From Pseudomonadota bacterium (lineage in GTDB: Bacteria > Pseudomonadota > Alphaproteobacteria > Sphingomonadales > Sphingomonadaceae), in assembly GCA_029781465.1 (NCBI GenBank), contig JAKOWQ010000303.1:1-8772 (forward strand): a stretch of 8,772 bases of DNA, given 5' to 3'. The notes under the pieces were generated by a model that made no database searches, was not told where the DNA came from, and saw only the letters and a list, made by a program, of their open reading frames with translations. Positions 1 through 5,738 of this stretch are shown piece by piece (position 1 is the first letter of the stretch; every line of letters begins with the position of its first letter). A program made the position numbers and the translations under genes.

Positions 1-1
1 G

Positions 2-211
2 GCGTTTGGAAATGGCATCAATCTCCGTAAGCGTGTGAGTGGCGTGCTCAACCACGGCGGCCGTGGGCTGAATATTTTGACGGACGCAGGAGATCTTTGG
101 GTGATCGATCGCGACGAGGTTGATTTAGACCTTCTTGGGCGCCGTGTGACCGCTGAAGGAATTCAATCGGGCTATGATCGGCTCCAGGTGGAATGGATCG
201 GCGAAAGCTAG
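2..211 (+). CDS. 3' end of a small DUF5818-like protein (partial)
   Basis: An open frame enters from the left edge and runs 69 codons to a TAG at 209-211; its start lies outside the window. The visible part reads like a small beta-rich domain: a segment RVSGVLNHGGRGLNILTD, then GDLWVID, then LLGRRVTAEGIQSGYDRLQV near the end. The order 'hydrophobic strand, W-containing strand, LxGRRVxxEGxxSGxDxLxV' resembles the DUF5818 proteins common in sphingomonads, whose function is unknown. That match is from memory. The gene is convergent with the integrase: its TAG and the integrase TAG share the four bases CTAG at 208-211. Since the integrase marks the element's edge, this gene is probably cargo of the integrated element. 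No function can be assigned. Confidence 0.55.
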   Translation, partial: AFGNGINLRKRVSGVLNHGGRGLNILTDAGDLWVIDRDEVDLDLLGRRVTAEGIQSGYDRLQVEWIGES

Positions 212-1494
212 CGCGCCGGATAAGACAGCACCTTTATGGGCGCTGGAAAACTTGCGAAAAGCATTCTACCCCACTCCTCGGCAATCTCGCGGCGACGTTC
301 CATGAAGGCTGCACGATTGTAGGCTCCTTCAGAAGCCGAGACACCATCGGGCACGTGCGCCAGCATCAAGTCAATAATATGCCGATCACTGGCCGTCCCG
401 TTTCGTTCTGCCCATTCGTTCATGATAGTGGAAAAGCTGGAACGCCACCCGTGCGGAACATGGCGTCCCTGATAGCCGCAGCGGTTGTAGAAGTAGCTGA
501 GGGTGTTTTCACTCATTGCTCTCCAGCCACTCCGATTGCCCGGAAAGACCAACGGCCCGCGTCCCGAGATGCGATGAGCGACCCTCAAAACTGCGACTGC
601 TTCCGAACATAGTGGAACCAGGTGTTCGAATTCCTGATCCTGCTTCAGCTCATTTGCAAGCTTCATACGTGAAGCTGGGATCCGCCAAAGCGCTTGCGGA
701 CAGGGGTCATCCACATTCCAGTCGATGTTCTCCAGTTCTGTCCAAGGCATGGCTCTGACAGTGCCGGGTCGTTGTGCTGTGAGAGCAAGATATCGCGAAG
801 CCAATTTCGTCAGTGGTGATCCTAACTCCCATTCGGTCTTGCGAAGCATTTCATGGAGTTCGTCCAACGTCAGAAGCGCAGGCCGCCTCCGCTTTCGCGG
901 AATGGGTTTGAGCGCCTTGCCGATGCTCGCTGCTGGATCGCGACTGGCAGCGCCTTCCGCGATTGCATGGATAAACACAGCTGAGACTCTTTGCCTCACT
1001 CGATGAGCAGTCTCGATTGCTCCCCGCTTTTCGATCTTGCGAAGAACCATCAAAACCATCGGCTCGTCGATCTCCGAAATGGGCAGCTTACCGAGCCAAG
1101 GGAATATCTCATTCTCTAGACTCTGGATGACATCTTTGGCGTGGACTGGCGTCCAACGCGCCTCCTGAACAGCAAACCAAGTGCGGGCCAAGGATTCAAA
1201 GGTGTTGGCGCTTGCTGCAGCACGCTGGACGGCCTGCTTCTTGGCTTCGACCCCAGGATCGCGTCCTTCGTCGAGCAACTTGCGGGCTTCGCACTTCCGT
1301 TCCCGCGCCTCTTTAAGGGAAACAGCCGGATAAGAACCCAAAATGAGACGCCGTTCTTTTCCCGCGAAGCGGTATTTGAGGCGCCAGCTCCGATGCCCGG
1401 ACTTTGCAACGAACAAGTGTAGGCCCTCAGCATCGGAGAGCTTGTAGTCCCGGTCTTTTGGTTTGGCCTGTCGTACTGTAATTTCGCTGAGCAT
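208..1494 (-). CDS. P4-type tyrosine integrase of a tRNA-Ser-linked genomic island
   Basis: Site-specific recombinase that would integrate and excise the element at the adjacent tRNA-Ser gene. The N-terminal arm-binding domain (about residues 1-85; AKPKDRDYKLSDAEGLHLFV, then a KYRFAGKERRLILGSYP stretch) is the DUF4102 type of P4/IntS-like integrases. A SAM-like core-binding domain spans about 98-190. The catalytic domain keeps all expected residues, counted from the ATG: R242 (QRPG), K278, H348 and R351 (HGWR), H380 (LAH) and nucleophile Y392 (AYNR). At 428 residues it has normal family length and looks intact. A TTG at 1504-1506 would add four residues, but I prefer the ATG at 1492-1494 because family members typically begin close to MLxxxxxRxAKP. 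G+C is visibly lower than in the genes to the right, as expected for acquired DNA. No excisionase gene is visible. Confidence 0.93.
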   Translation of the reverse strand: MLSEITVRQAKPKDRDYKLSDAEGLHLFVAKSGHRSWRLKYRFAGKERRLILGSYPAVSLKEARERKCEARKLLDEGRDPGVEAKKQAVQRAAASANTFESLARTWFAVQEARWTPVHAKDVIQSLENEIFPWLGKLPISEIDEPMVLMVLRKIEKRGAIETAHRVRQRVSAVFIHAIAEGAASRDPAASIGKALKPIPRKRRRPALLTLDELHEMLRKTEWELGSPLTKLASRYLALTAQRPGTVRAMPWTELENIDWNVDDPCPQALWRIPASRMKLANELKQDQEFEHLVPLCSEAVAVLRVAHRISGRGPLVFPGNRSGWRAMSENTLSYFYNRCGYQGRHVPHGWRSSFSTIMNEWAERNGTASDRHIIDLMLAHVPDGVSASEGAYNRAAFMERRREIAEEWGRMLFASFPAPIKVLSYPAR

Positions 1495-1497
1495 CAG

Positions 1498-1539
1498 TGC
1501 CCCCAACTTTCAACTTCGATGCCCCCACGAGTGCCCCCA
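1498..1539. repeat. Three TGCCCCCA direct repeats upstream of the integrase
   Basis: TGCCCCCA occurs at 1498-1505, 1520-1527 and 1532-1539, all in the same orientation (TGGGGGCA on the integrase strand). The repeat starts are 22 and 12 bases apart, roughly two turns and one turn of the helix. The copy nearest the gene overlaps the region where the integrase ribosome binding site should lie. This arrangement fits arm-type binding sites for the integrase N-terminal domain, which could also let the enzyme repress its own gene. The repeats are seen directly; their role is inferred. Confidence 0.6.
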
Positions 1540-1546
1540 AAACGAG

Positions 1547-1565
1547 ATGGATGCATATGGATGCA
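1547..1565. repeat. Tandem 9-bp direct repeat ATGGATGCA, 10-bp period
   Basis: ATGGATGCA is present at 1547-1555 and again at 1557-1565, one base apart, so the two copies lie on the same face of the helix. The pair sits between the TGCCCCCA repeats and the tRNA, inside the expected attachment region. It may be a binding site for an excisionase-type directionality factor or a second class of integrase arm site. No protein can be assigned from sequence alone. Confidence 0.4.
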
Positions 1566-1634
1566 AGCGAACAAATCAGGAACACATATTGCCCTAAAAC
1601 GGCAGAAAATCAAGGAAAAATGGAGGTTTATGGA

Positions 1635-1647
1635 GCTTCGCGGAAGC
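1635..1647 (-). other. Small hairpin just downstream of tRNA-Ser
   Basis: GCTTC and GAAGC form a perfect 5-bp stem with a 3-base loop, beginning six bases past the encoded CCA of the tRNA on the minus strand. A run of five T on the minus strand (1616-1620) follows about 15 bases further on. That is too far for a standard intrinsic terminator, so a weak terminator or tRNA 3'-processing signal is only a possibility. Confidence 0.2.
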
Positions 1648-1650
1648 GGC

Positions 1651-1742
<92 letters not shown>

Positions 1743-1860
1743 GCGAGATCGCCGTTGAGCGGGCTGGGCCCGGCCGGTCGGGGAAGCGCGCGGTTAGCCC
1801 AAGGATTGCGGCTTGCCAAGCCCCTGATGCACGAAACCGGGGGAACGGGCGCGCGAGATT

Positions 1861-1892
1861 GTTGTTTCGCAGCCGCACAATCCCTATGTTGG
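1861..1892 (+). promoter_or_regulatory. Candidate heat-shock (RpoH-type) promoter of hspQ
   Basis: GTTG at 1861-1864 is followed after 18 bases by CCTATGTTGG at 1883-1892. The second element matches the alphaproteobacterial heat-shock pattern as I recall it (CTTG, 17-18 bases, CYTATNTNNG) at every specified position. The first element matches three of four. Read instead as a sigma-70 promoter, it is TTGTTT (1862-1867), 17 bases, TATGTT (1885-1890). Either way the predicted transcription start falls at or within a base or two of the A of the hspQ ATG (1897). Confidence 0.5.
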
Positions 1893-1896
1893 CCGC

Positions 1897-2277
1897 ATGG
1901 ATCGCTCGACGTTCTTTTCCCCGCAGGCTGGCCGTCTTGTCGAAACCCCGCGCTCCAGCCGCGCGCGCTTTGGCATCGGCGATATCGTACGCCACCGCAT
2001 TTTCGACTTTCGCGGGGTGGTTTTCGATATCGATCCGGTCTTTGCCAACAGCGAGGAATGGTACGAATCGATCCCCGCCGAGGTTCGTCCCGCGCGCGAG
2101 CAGCCGTTCTATCACCTGCTCGCCGAGAATGGGGATTCGAGCTATGTTGCCTATGTCAGCCAGCAGAACCTGCTCGAGGACGGCGATGGCGGCCCGGTCG
2201 ATCATCCCAACGTGTCCGAGCTGTTCGAACGCTTCGACAAGGGCCGCTACCGGCTGCGGCGTTCGATGACGCATTGA
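1897..2277 (+). CDS. hspQ: Heat shock protein HspQ (hemimethylated-DNA-binding YccV family)
   Basis: A 126-residue cytosolic protein of the HspQ/YccV family. In enterobacteria, family members are heat-induced, bind hemimethylated DNA in vitro and act as a specificity enhancer for the Lon protease. The family core starts at about residue 23 with RFGIGDIVRHR, then FDFRGVVFDIDPVF (37-50). PFYHLLAEN, SSYVAYVSQQNL and the HPNVSELF helix follow; these correspond to the conserved 'WYH', 'Y(V/L)xxxxL' and 'HP' positions. The extra 20 or so N-terminal residues compared with E. coli HspQ are, as far as I recall, usual in sphingomonads. There is no Shine-Dalgarno sequence before the ATG at 1897, which fits a leaderless message. 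It is divergent from tRNA-Ser and is the first core gene beyond the element. Confidence 0.88.
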   Translation: MDRSTFFSPQAGRLVETPRSSRARFGIGDIVRHRIFDFRGVVFDIDPVFANSEEWYESIPAEVRPAREQPFYHLLAENGDSSYVAYVSQQNLLEDGDGGPVDHPNVSELFERFDKGRYRLRRSMTH

Positions 2278-2321
2278 TGGCATCGTTCACCAAAGCTGCG
2301 TGCCTGGCAACAACAATTTAA

Positions 2322-2345
2322 GACTCGACATTTTTTTGAATCAAA
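2322..2345 (+). promoter_or_regulatory. AT-rich promoter region with two GANTC sites and a small palindrome
   Basis: The 111-base gap between hspQ and the next gene contains a strikingly A+T-rich stretch with seven consecutive T (2331-2337). GACTC (2322-2326) and GAATC (2338-2342) both match GANTC, the methylation target of CcrM. In Caulobacter, GcrA acts on promoters carrying such sites. TTTGA-A-TCAAA (2335-2345) is a perfect 11-bp palindrome overlapping the second GANTC and could be an operator. I could not place clear -35 and -10 boxes. Confidence 0.4.
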
Positions 2346-2372
2346 CTCAAACCCTCTCCTGAATGCTTTGCG

Positions 2373-2380
2373 GGAGGAGG
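2373..2380 (+). promoter_or_regulatory. Strong ribosome binding site that fixes a TTG start
   Basis: GGAGGAGG at 2373-2380 is an excellent anti-16S match, placed eight bases before the TTG at 2389-2391. It supports that TTG as the start of the winged-helix gene, over the in-frame TTG at 2368, which lies upstream of this site and has no comparable signal. No ATG lies in frame nearby. Confidence 0.7.
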
Positions 2381-2388
2381 CTTGGCCC

Positions 2389-2970
2389 TTGGGCAATCAG
2401 GAAAAGCGAACTGAGTTGGCCGAACCTGCGGTCCAGGTTGTAGACCAGGCGCAACTGCGCGCGGTGGTATCGACGGTGCGCCATGACATTCTCGATCAGG
2501 TTTCTGCGTTTGGACCACTGGCGGTCAGCGATATCGCAGGCCTGCTCGGGGCGAGCGCTTCCTCACTTTACTACCATATCGAGCAGCTACTGGCGGTCGG
2601 CTTGCTGGTTGAAGACGGGTCTCGGCCCACGGCGCGCAAGCCCGAAAAGCTCTATTCTACCCCGGCACGCAGAATGCGAATGCTTGAAGCCTTGCAGGAT
2701 CCTGCCAACCATTCGCTGATCGGCGAACAGGTCGGTGCGATAACCAAACGCGCCGCGCGCGATTTTGCGCAGGGCTTGCGCTCACCGCACCGCTGCACGC
2801 TTGGTGAAGGGCGCAATCTTCGCTTTGCCCGGCTGATGGCACGGCCCGACCCGGCCACTCTCGCCCGGATCAACGCGCATCTGGACGCCATTACCACCCT
2901 GCTGGAAGAATCTGCGAGGGGAAGCGGAGAGCGCCTGGCCTTCAGCTGGATCGTTTCGCCGCACCGGTAG
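2389..2970 (+). CDS. Winged helix-turn-helix transcriptional regulator (ArsR/HTH_20-like)
   Basis: A 193-residue putative DNA-binding regulator, counted from the TTG at 2389. Residues about 22-95 form a winged helix: a helix with RHDILDQV, then PLAVSDIAGLLGASASSLYYHIEQLLAVGLLVEDG as helix-turn-helix with recognition helix SASSLYYHIEQL, then a wing rich in basic residues (RPTARKPEKLY). This order matches ArsR-like HTH_20 domains. The C-terminal half (about 96-193) is helical, lacks obvious metal-binding cysteine clusters and may serve dimerisation or ligand sensing; its ligand is unknown. The gene stands alone between hspQ and the convergent permease, whose stop codon lies 9 bases away, so the target is not obvious. 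Likely candidates are its own promoter, where a small palindrome lies upstream, or a distant gene. Confidence 0.75.
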   Translation: MGNQEKRTELAEPAVQVVDQAQLRAVVSTVRHDILDQVSAFGPLAVSDIAGLLGASASSLYYHIEQLLAVGLLVEDGSRPTARKPEKLYSTPARRMRMLEALQDPANHSLIGEQVGAITKRAARDFAQGLRSPHRCTLGEGRNLRFARLMARPDPATLARINAHLDAITTLLEESARGSGERLAFSWIVSPHR

Positions 2971-2979
2971 GGTAAAGTA

Positions 2980-3870
2980 TCAGCTCTTGAGCTTCCAGCC
3001 GCTGCGCAGCAGAATGTAGAGCGCGCCGCACAGCACCAGGTTGAGCACCCCGATATAGAGCGCCCCGTTGAACACGGCGGCGTTGGTGCTGCCCATGTCG
3101 CTCTGGCCCAGGAAGCCGAAGCGGAAACCGCTGATAACGTAGAAGAACGGGTTGGCGCGGCTGATCGCCTGGAACACCGGCGAAAGATTGTGGATCACGT
3201 AGAAGGTTCCCGAAAGCATGGTCAGCGGGGTAACCACGAAGTTGGTGATCATCGCCGCGTGATCGAACTTTTCCGCCCAGATCGAAGTAATCAGCCCGAC
3301 GATCGCCAGCATCACCGATCCCATCAGCCCGAACCACAGCACCGCCCAGGGATGCGCCACCGCCAGGCTCACCCCCGGCCACAGCAGCATCGCCGCGCTG
3401 ATCGCCAGGCCCACCAGCACCGCGCGGGTTACTGCCGCACCGATCAGCCCCAGGATCAGCTCGCCATTGGAGAGCGGGGGCATCAGATAGTCGACAATCG
3501 TCCCCTGGATCTTGCCGGCCAGGAAGTTGAAGCTGGTGTTGGCGAAGGCGTTGCCCATCATCCCCATCACGATCAGCCCCGGCGCAACGAAAGTGGCAAA
3601 GGGCACGCCCAGCACCTCGCGCCCGCCGCGCCCCATTGCGACGGTGAAGATCATCAGATAGAGCAGCGTGGTCATCGCCGGGGCCCAGATGGTCTGGGTC
3701 TGGACCTTGAAGAACCGGCGCACCTCCTTCATATAGAGGGTCCATAGCCCCAGCCGGTTGATCCGGTGGATCAGGGGCACTCCCCGGGCCGGAAAACTGC
3801 CTTGCCCCAAACCACCAAGCGGCGGGCGGGCGGCAGCGGCATCGGAGAGCGTTTGAGGTTGATCGGCCAT
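2980..3870 (-). CDS. ABC-2 type transporter permease
   Basis: A 296-residue inner-membrane permease of the ABC-2 family (YadH/NodJ-like exporters). After a hydrophilic N-terminus (about 1-45) it has hydrophobic segments at roughly 60-80, 92-110, 137-165, 174-198, 205-226 and 268-288, the six-segment plan of the family. The conserved ABC-2 signature region is present as IQGTIVDYLMPPLSNGELILG (about 121-141), with the late NPFFYVISGFRFGF stretch (240-253). The start is the ATG at 3868-3870. The frame stays open much further upstream, but that part is antisense to gcrA and has no membrane-protein character. No ATPase gene is adjacent, so its partner must be encoded elsewhere. The substrate cannot be inferred; relatives export lipids, polysaccharides or drugs. 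It is divergent from gcrA, with 78 bases between the start codons. Confidence 0.9.
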   Translation of the reverse strand: MADQPQTLSDAAAARPPLGGLGQGSFPARGVPLIHRINRLGLWTLYMKEVRRFFKVQTQTIWAPAMTTLLYLMIFTVAMGRGGREVLGVPFATFVAPGLIVMGMMGNAFANTSFNFLAGKIQGTIVDYLMPPLSNGELILGLIGAAVTRAVLVGLAISAAMLLWPGVSLAVAHPWAVLWFGLMGSVMLAIVGLITSIWAEKFDHAAMITNFVVTPLTMLSGTFYVIHNLSPVFQAISRANPFFYVISGFRFGFLGQSDMGSTNAAVFNGALYIGVLNLVLCGALYILLRSGWKLKS

Positions 3871-3884
3871 GGTGCAGCGACTAT

Positions 3885-3910
3885 CGGCTTGCCGCGTGCG
3901 TGGCAAGCCG
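3885..3910. repeat. Perfect 9-bp inverted repeat between permease and gcrA
   Basis: CGGCTTGCC (3885-3893) and GGCAAGCCG (3902-3910) are exact reverse complements separated by 8 bases. The repeat lies 14 bases before the permease start and 38 bases before the gcrA start, so it would fall within the promoter or leader of either gene. As plus-strand RNA the stem could extend by a G-U and a C-G pair, leaving a 4-base loop. It could be a dimeric operator serving both promoters or an RNA hairpin in the gcrA leader. Confidence 0.6.
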
Positions 3911-3931
3911 GAGCGGCGCGCCGGCCAAGGA

Positions 3932-3952
3932 ATGAAAGTGGACAGGCGATGA
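3932..3952 (+). other. Possible six-codon leader ORF overlapping the gcrA start
   Basis: ATG at 3932 followed by AAA GTG GAC AGG CGA TGA encodes MKVDRR and stops at 3950-3952, sharing ATGA with the gcrA start codon (3949). AAGGA lies immediately before it but is closer than ideal. Such an overlap would permit translational coupling. Chance is a realistic alternative for so short a frame. Confidence 0.2.
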
Positions 3953-4518
3953 GCTGGACCGACGAACGGATCGAAAAGCTGACCAAGATGTGGGAAGGCG
4001 GCGCGACCGCCAGCCAGATCGCCGACGAGCTTGGCGGGGTGAGCCGCAATGCCGTGATCGGCAAGGCCCACCGCCTCGGCCTCAAGGCACGGCCCTCCCC
4101 GGTCAAGCCCAACGAGAAGGAGGCTCCCGCCCCTGCTCCCGCCAAGGCGCCCAAGGCCGATCCCGCCCCGCGCGCGGCCCAGCCGCGGATCGTTTCGGTC
4201 GGCCCGGGCGGCTTCCTGCGTCAGGGCCCGGGCGATCAGCAGGCCCCGATTCCGCCGGCCCCGCCGCGCCGTCTGGTTCCTGCCAAGCCCAGCGCCGAAG
4301 TGGCGGACAAGACCAGCCTGCTCGATCTCAATGACCGGATCTGCCGCTGGCCGATGGGCCATCCGGGTGAGCCCGATTTCCATTTCTGCGGCGAGAAGGT
4401 GAACCCCGGCTTCCCCTATTGCGTCGAACATTGCGGGCGTGCCTATCAGGCGCAGCTTCCGCGTGGCCATCGGCGCCCTCCCCCGCCGCTGCCTTTCGGC
4501 GGCCCGCGGGTACGCTGA
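3949..4518 (+). CDS. gcrA: GcrA cell cycle regulator
   Basis: A 189-residue homologue of GcrA, the alphaproteobacterial cell-cycle regulator. GcrA binds domain 2 of RpoD and activates promoters carrying GANTC sites methylated by CcrM. The N-terminal DNA-binding domain is unmistakable: MSWTDERIEKLTKMWEGG (1-18), then ATASQIADELGGVSRNAVIGKAHRLGL (19-45). A proline/alanine-rich linker spans about 49-120. The C-terminal sigma-interacting domain follows at about 122-167, with CRWPMGHPGEPDFHFCGE and GFPYCVEHCGRAYQ; it holds cysteines at 132, 147, 158 and 162 with nearby histidines, suggesting metal binding or a structural cluster. The ATG at 3949 is chosen because family members begin MSWT; the frame is open further upstream, but that part is unrelated to GcrA. 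A modest TGGA/AGG ribosome site precedes it. Confidence 0.95.
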   Translation: MSWTDERIEKLTKMWEGGATASQIADELGGVSRNAVIGKAHRLGLKARPSPVKPNEKEAPAPAPAKAPKADPAPRAAQPRIVSVGPGGFLRQGPGDQQAPIPPAPPRRLVPAKPSAEVADKTSLLDLNDRICRWPMGHPGEPDFHFCGEKVNPGFPYCVEHCGRAYQAQLPRGHRRPPPPLPFGGPRVR

Positions 4519-4540
4519 ACGGAATTTCTCCGCCCGAGGC

Positions 4541-4571
4541 TTAACCTCCGCATCAGCCTGCCGTTAACCAT
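4541..4571 (+). promoter_or_regulatory. Paired TTAACC motifs (CtrA half-site type) before the diguanylate cyclase
   Basis: TTAACC occurs at 4541-4546 and 4564-4569, with starts 23 bases apart. The second copy reads TTAACCAT (4564-4571), which matches the half-site form of the CtrA recognition sequence described in several alphaproteobacteria. The full CtrA site (TTAA, 7 bases, TTAA) is not present. The second copy ends only three bases before the cyclase ATG, so CtrA bound there would more plausibly repress than activate, unless the upstream copy is the active one. Confidence 0.4.
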
Positions 4572-4574
4572 GGC

Positions 4575-5738
4575 ATGACTGCGCATGATCCCTCACTCGG
4601 CCGCAACCGCAGCGGCCTGCTCGGCTGGCTTGGCCTGGGCAATCGCACCGGGGCCGAGGCCATCCCTCTCCCCGAGGCAGCAGCGGAACCACCCCGGACC
4701 GACCGGCGCGATACCGCGCGGCGGCGCCAGCTTGAGGAAATCGGCACCTTCCTTGCCACCCATCAGCTCGAGCTCAACGGGCAATCGCTGGCGATCGCGC
4801 ACGGTTACCTCTCGGGCGAGGATCCCAAGCTCGCCCGCCAGATCGACCGCCAGGTGCAGGCCCGCAAGCCGGTCACCGCCGAATGGCTGGACGAGATCGC
4901 GGCGCGCCACGGCCAGGACGACGATCTGGCCCAGCTTTCGCAGCTGATGGAACGCCTCGAGACCAGCATCGACGAATTCGGCCGCACCAGTCAGGATGCG
5001 CACAAGGCAACCAGCGATTACCACTCGGCGCTGGAGGAGCACGTCAGCGAGCTCGAGCAGGTCAATCTGGCCGGCGAAGTAATCTCCGAGTTGGCGACAA
5101 TCGCCAAGGTGATGCTCAAACGCACCCGCGAGATCGAAAAGCAGATGCAGCGCAGCGAGGCCCAGACTCGCAGCCTCAAACGCAGGCTCGAGGAAGCGCG
5201 CCGCACCGCCGAAGAAGATGCGCTGACCGGACTGCCCAACCGCCGCGCGTTCGAGGCTCGCTACGAAGAGGAATACCGCCAGGCCCGCGCCGCAGCAGAG
5301 CAGTTGTGCGTCGCCTTCTGCGATATCGATAATTTCAAGCGCATCAACGACAGCCACGGCCACGATGCCGGCGACCGGGTGCTCAAGGTCGTGGCCGAAT
5401 GCCTGTCGCGTGTCTCTAACGATCGCTGCCACGTTTCGCGCCACGGCGGTGAGGAATTCGTCGTTCTGCTGCGCGACATGCCGGTAGAGGAAGCACGCAC
5501 CCGGCTCGACCAGCTGCGCGAGCAGCTCGCCGAACGCAGGCTGGTCAACCGCGCGACCGACGTGCCCTTTGGCCAGATCACCTTCTCGGGCGGCGTGGCC
5601 GATGCCTTTGCCTTCCCCGATCGCCGCGCCGCACTGAGGGCCGCCGACGCCGCGCTCTACCGTGCGAAGCAGCAGGGCCGCAACCGCATCCTGGTGGCAG
5701 GCCCCGAAGATCTGATGATGCCGCTCGTCGCCGCCTAA
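4575..5738 (+). CDS. GGDEF-domain diguanylate cyclase
   Basis: A 387-residue soluble enzyme predicted to make cyclic di-GMP from two GTP. The GGDEF domain (about 213-376) starts with DALTGLPNRRAF and carries D250 in CDIDNFK, N258 and D267, and the catalytic GGEEF at 291-295; spacing matches PleD exactly, so it should be active. The positions equivalent to the RxxD inhibitory site are N282 and C285, so product inhibition at the I-site is probably lost. The N-terminal part has no transmembrane segment or recognised sensor. It contains helical stretches at about 50-135 and a probable coiled coil at 145-215 ending in basic, glutamate-rich heptads, suggesting control by oligomerisation. No Shine-Dalgarno sequence precedes the ATG. 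It follows gcrA in the same direction after 56 bases; its stop overlaps that of the convergent lipoprotein gene. Confidence 0.92.
   Translation: MTAHDPSLGRNRSGLLGWLGLGNRTGAEAIPLPEAAAEPPRTDRRDTARRRQLEEIGTFLATHQLELNGQSLAIAHGYLSGEDPKLARQIDRQVQARKPVTAEWLDEIAARHGQDDDLAQLSQLMERLETSIDEFGRTSQDAHKATSDYHSALEEHVSELEQVNLAGEVISELATIAKVMLKRTREIEKQMQRSEAQTRSLKRRLEEARRTAEEDALTGLPNRRAFEARYEEEYRQARAAAEQLCVAFCDIDNFKRINDSHGHDAGDRVLKVVAECLSRVSNDRCHVSRHGGEEFVVLLRDMPVEEARTRLDQLREQLAERRLVNRATDVPFGQITFSGGVADAFAFPDRRAALRAADAALYRAKQQGRNRILVAGPEDLMMPLVAA

Noticed and set aside
628..644. GTTCGAATTCC resembling a tRNA T-loop, considered as a second attachment repeat
   Set aside because: It lies within the integrase coding sequence, matches only the generic loop bases and lacks the flanking T-stem and acceptor sequence.
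2942..3745. 267-codon minus-strand frame overlapping the permease in another frame
   Set aside because: Its Gly/Arg/Asp-rich composition is typical of a shadow, and the permease frame has the family signature and membrane segments.
3766..3948. Upstream extension of the gcrA frame
   Set aside because: GcrA proteins begin at MSWT; the extension overlaps the permease N-terminus and is unrelated to the family.
3871..4470. Upstream extension of the permease frame across gcrA
   Set aside because: The added 200 residues are antisense to the GcrA domains and lack membrane character; an ATG at 3868-3870 gives a normal-length permease.
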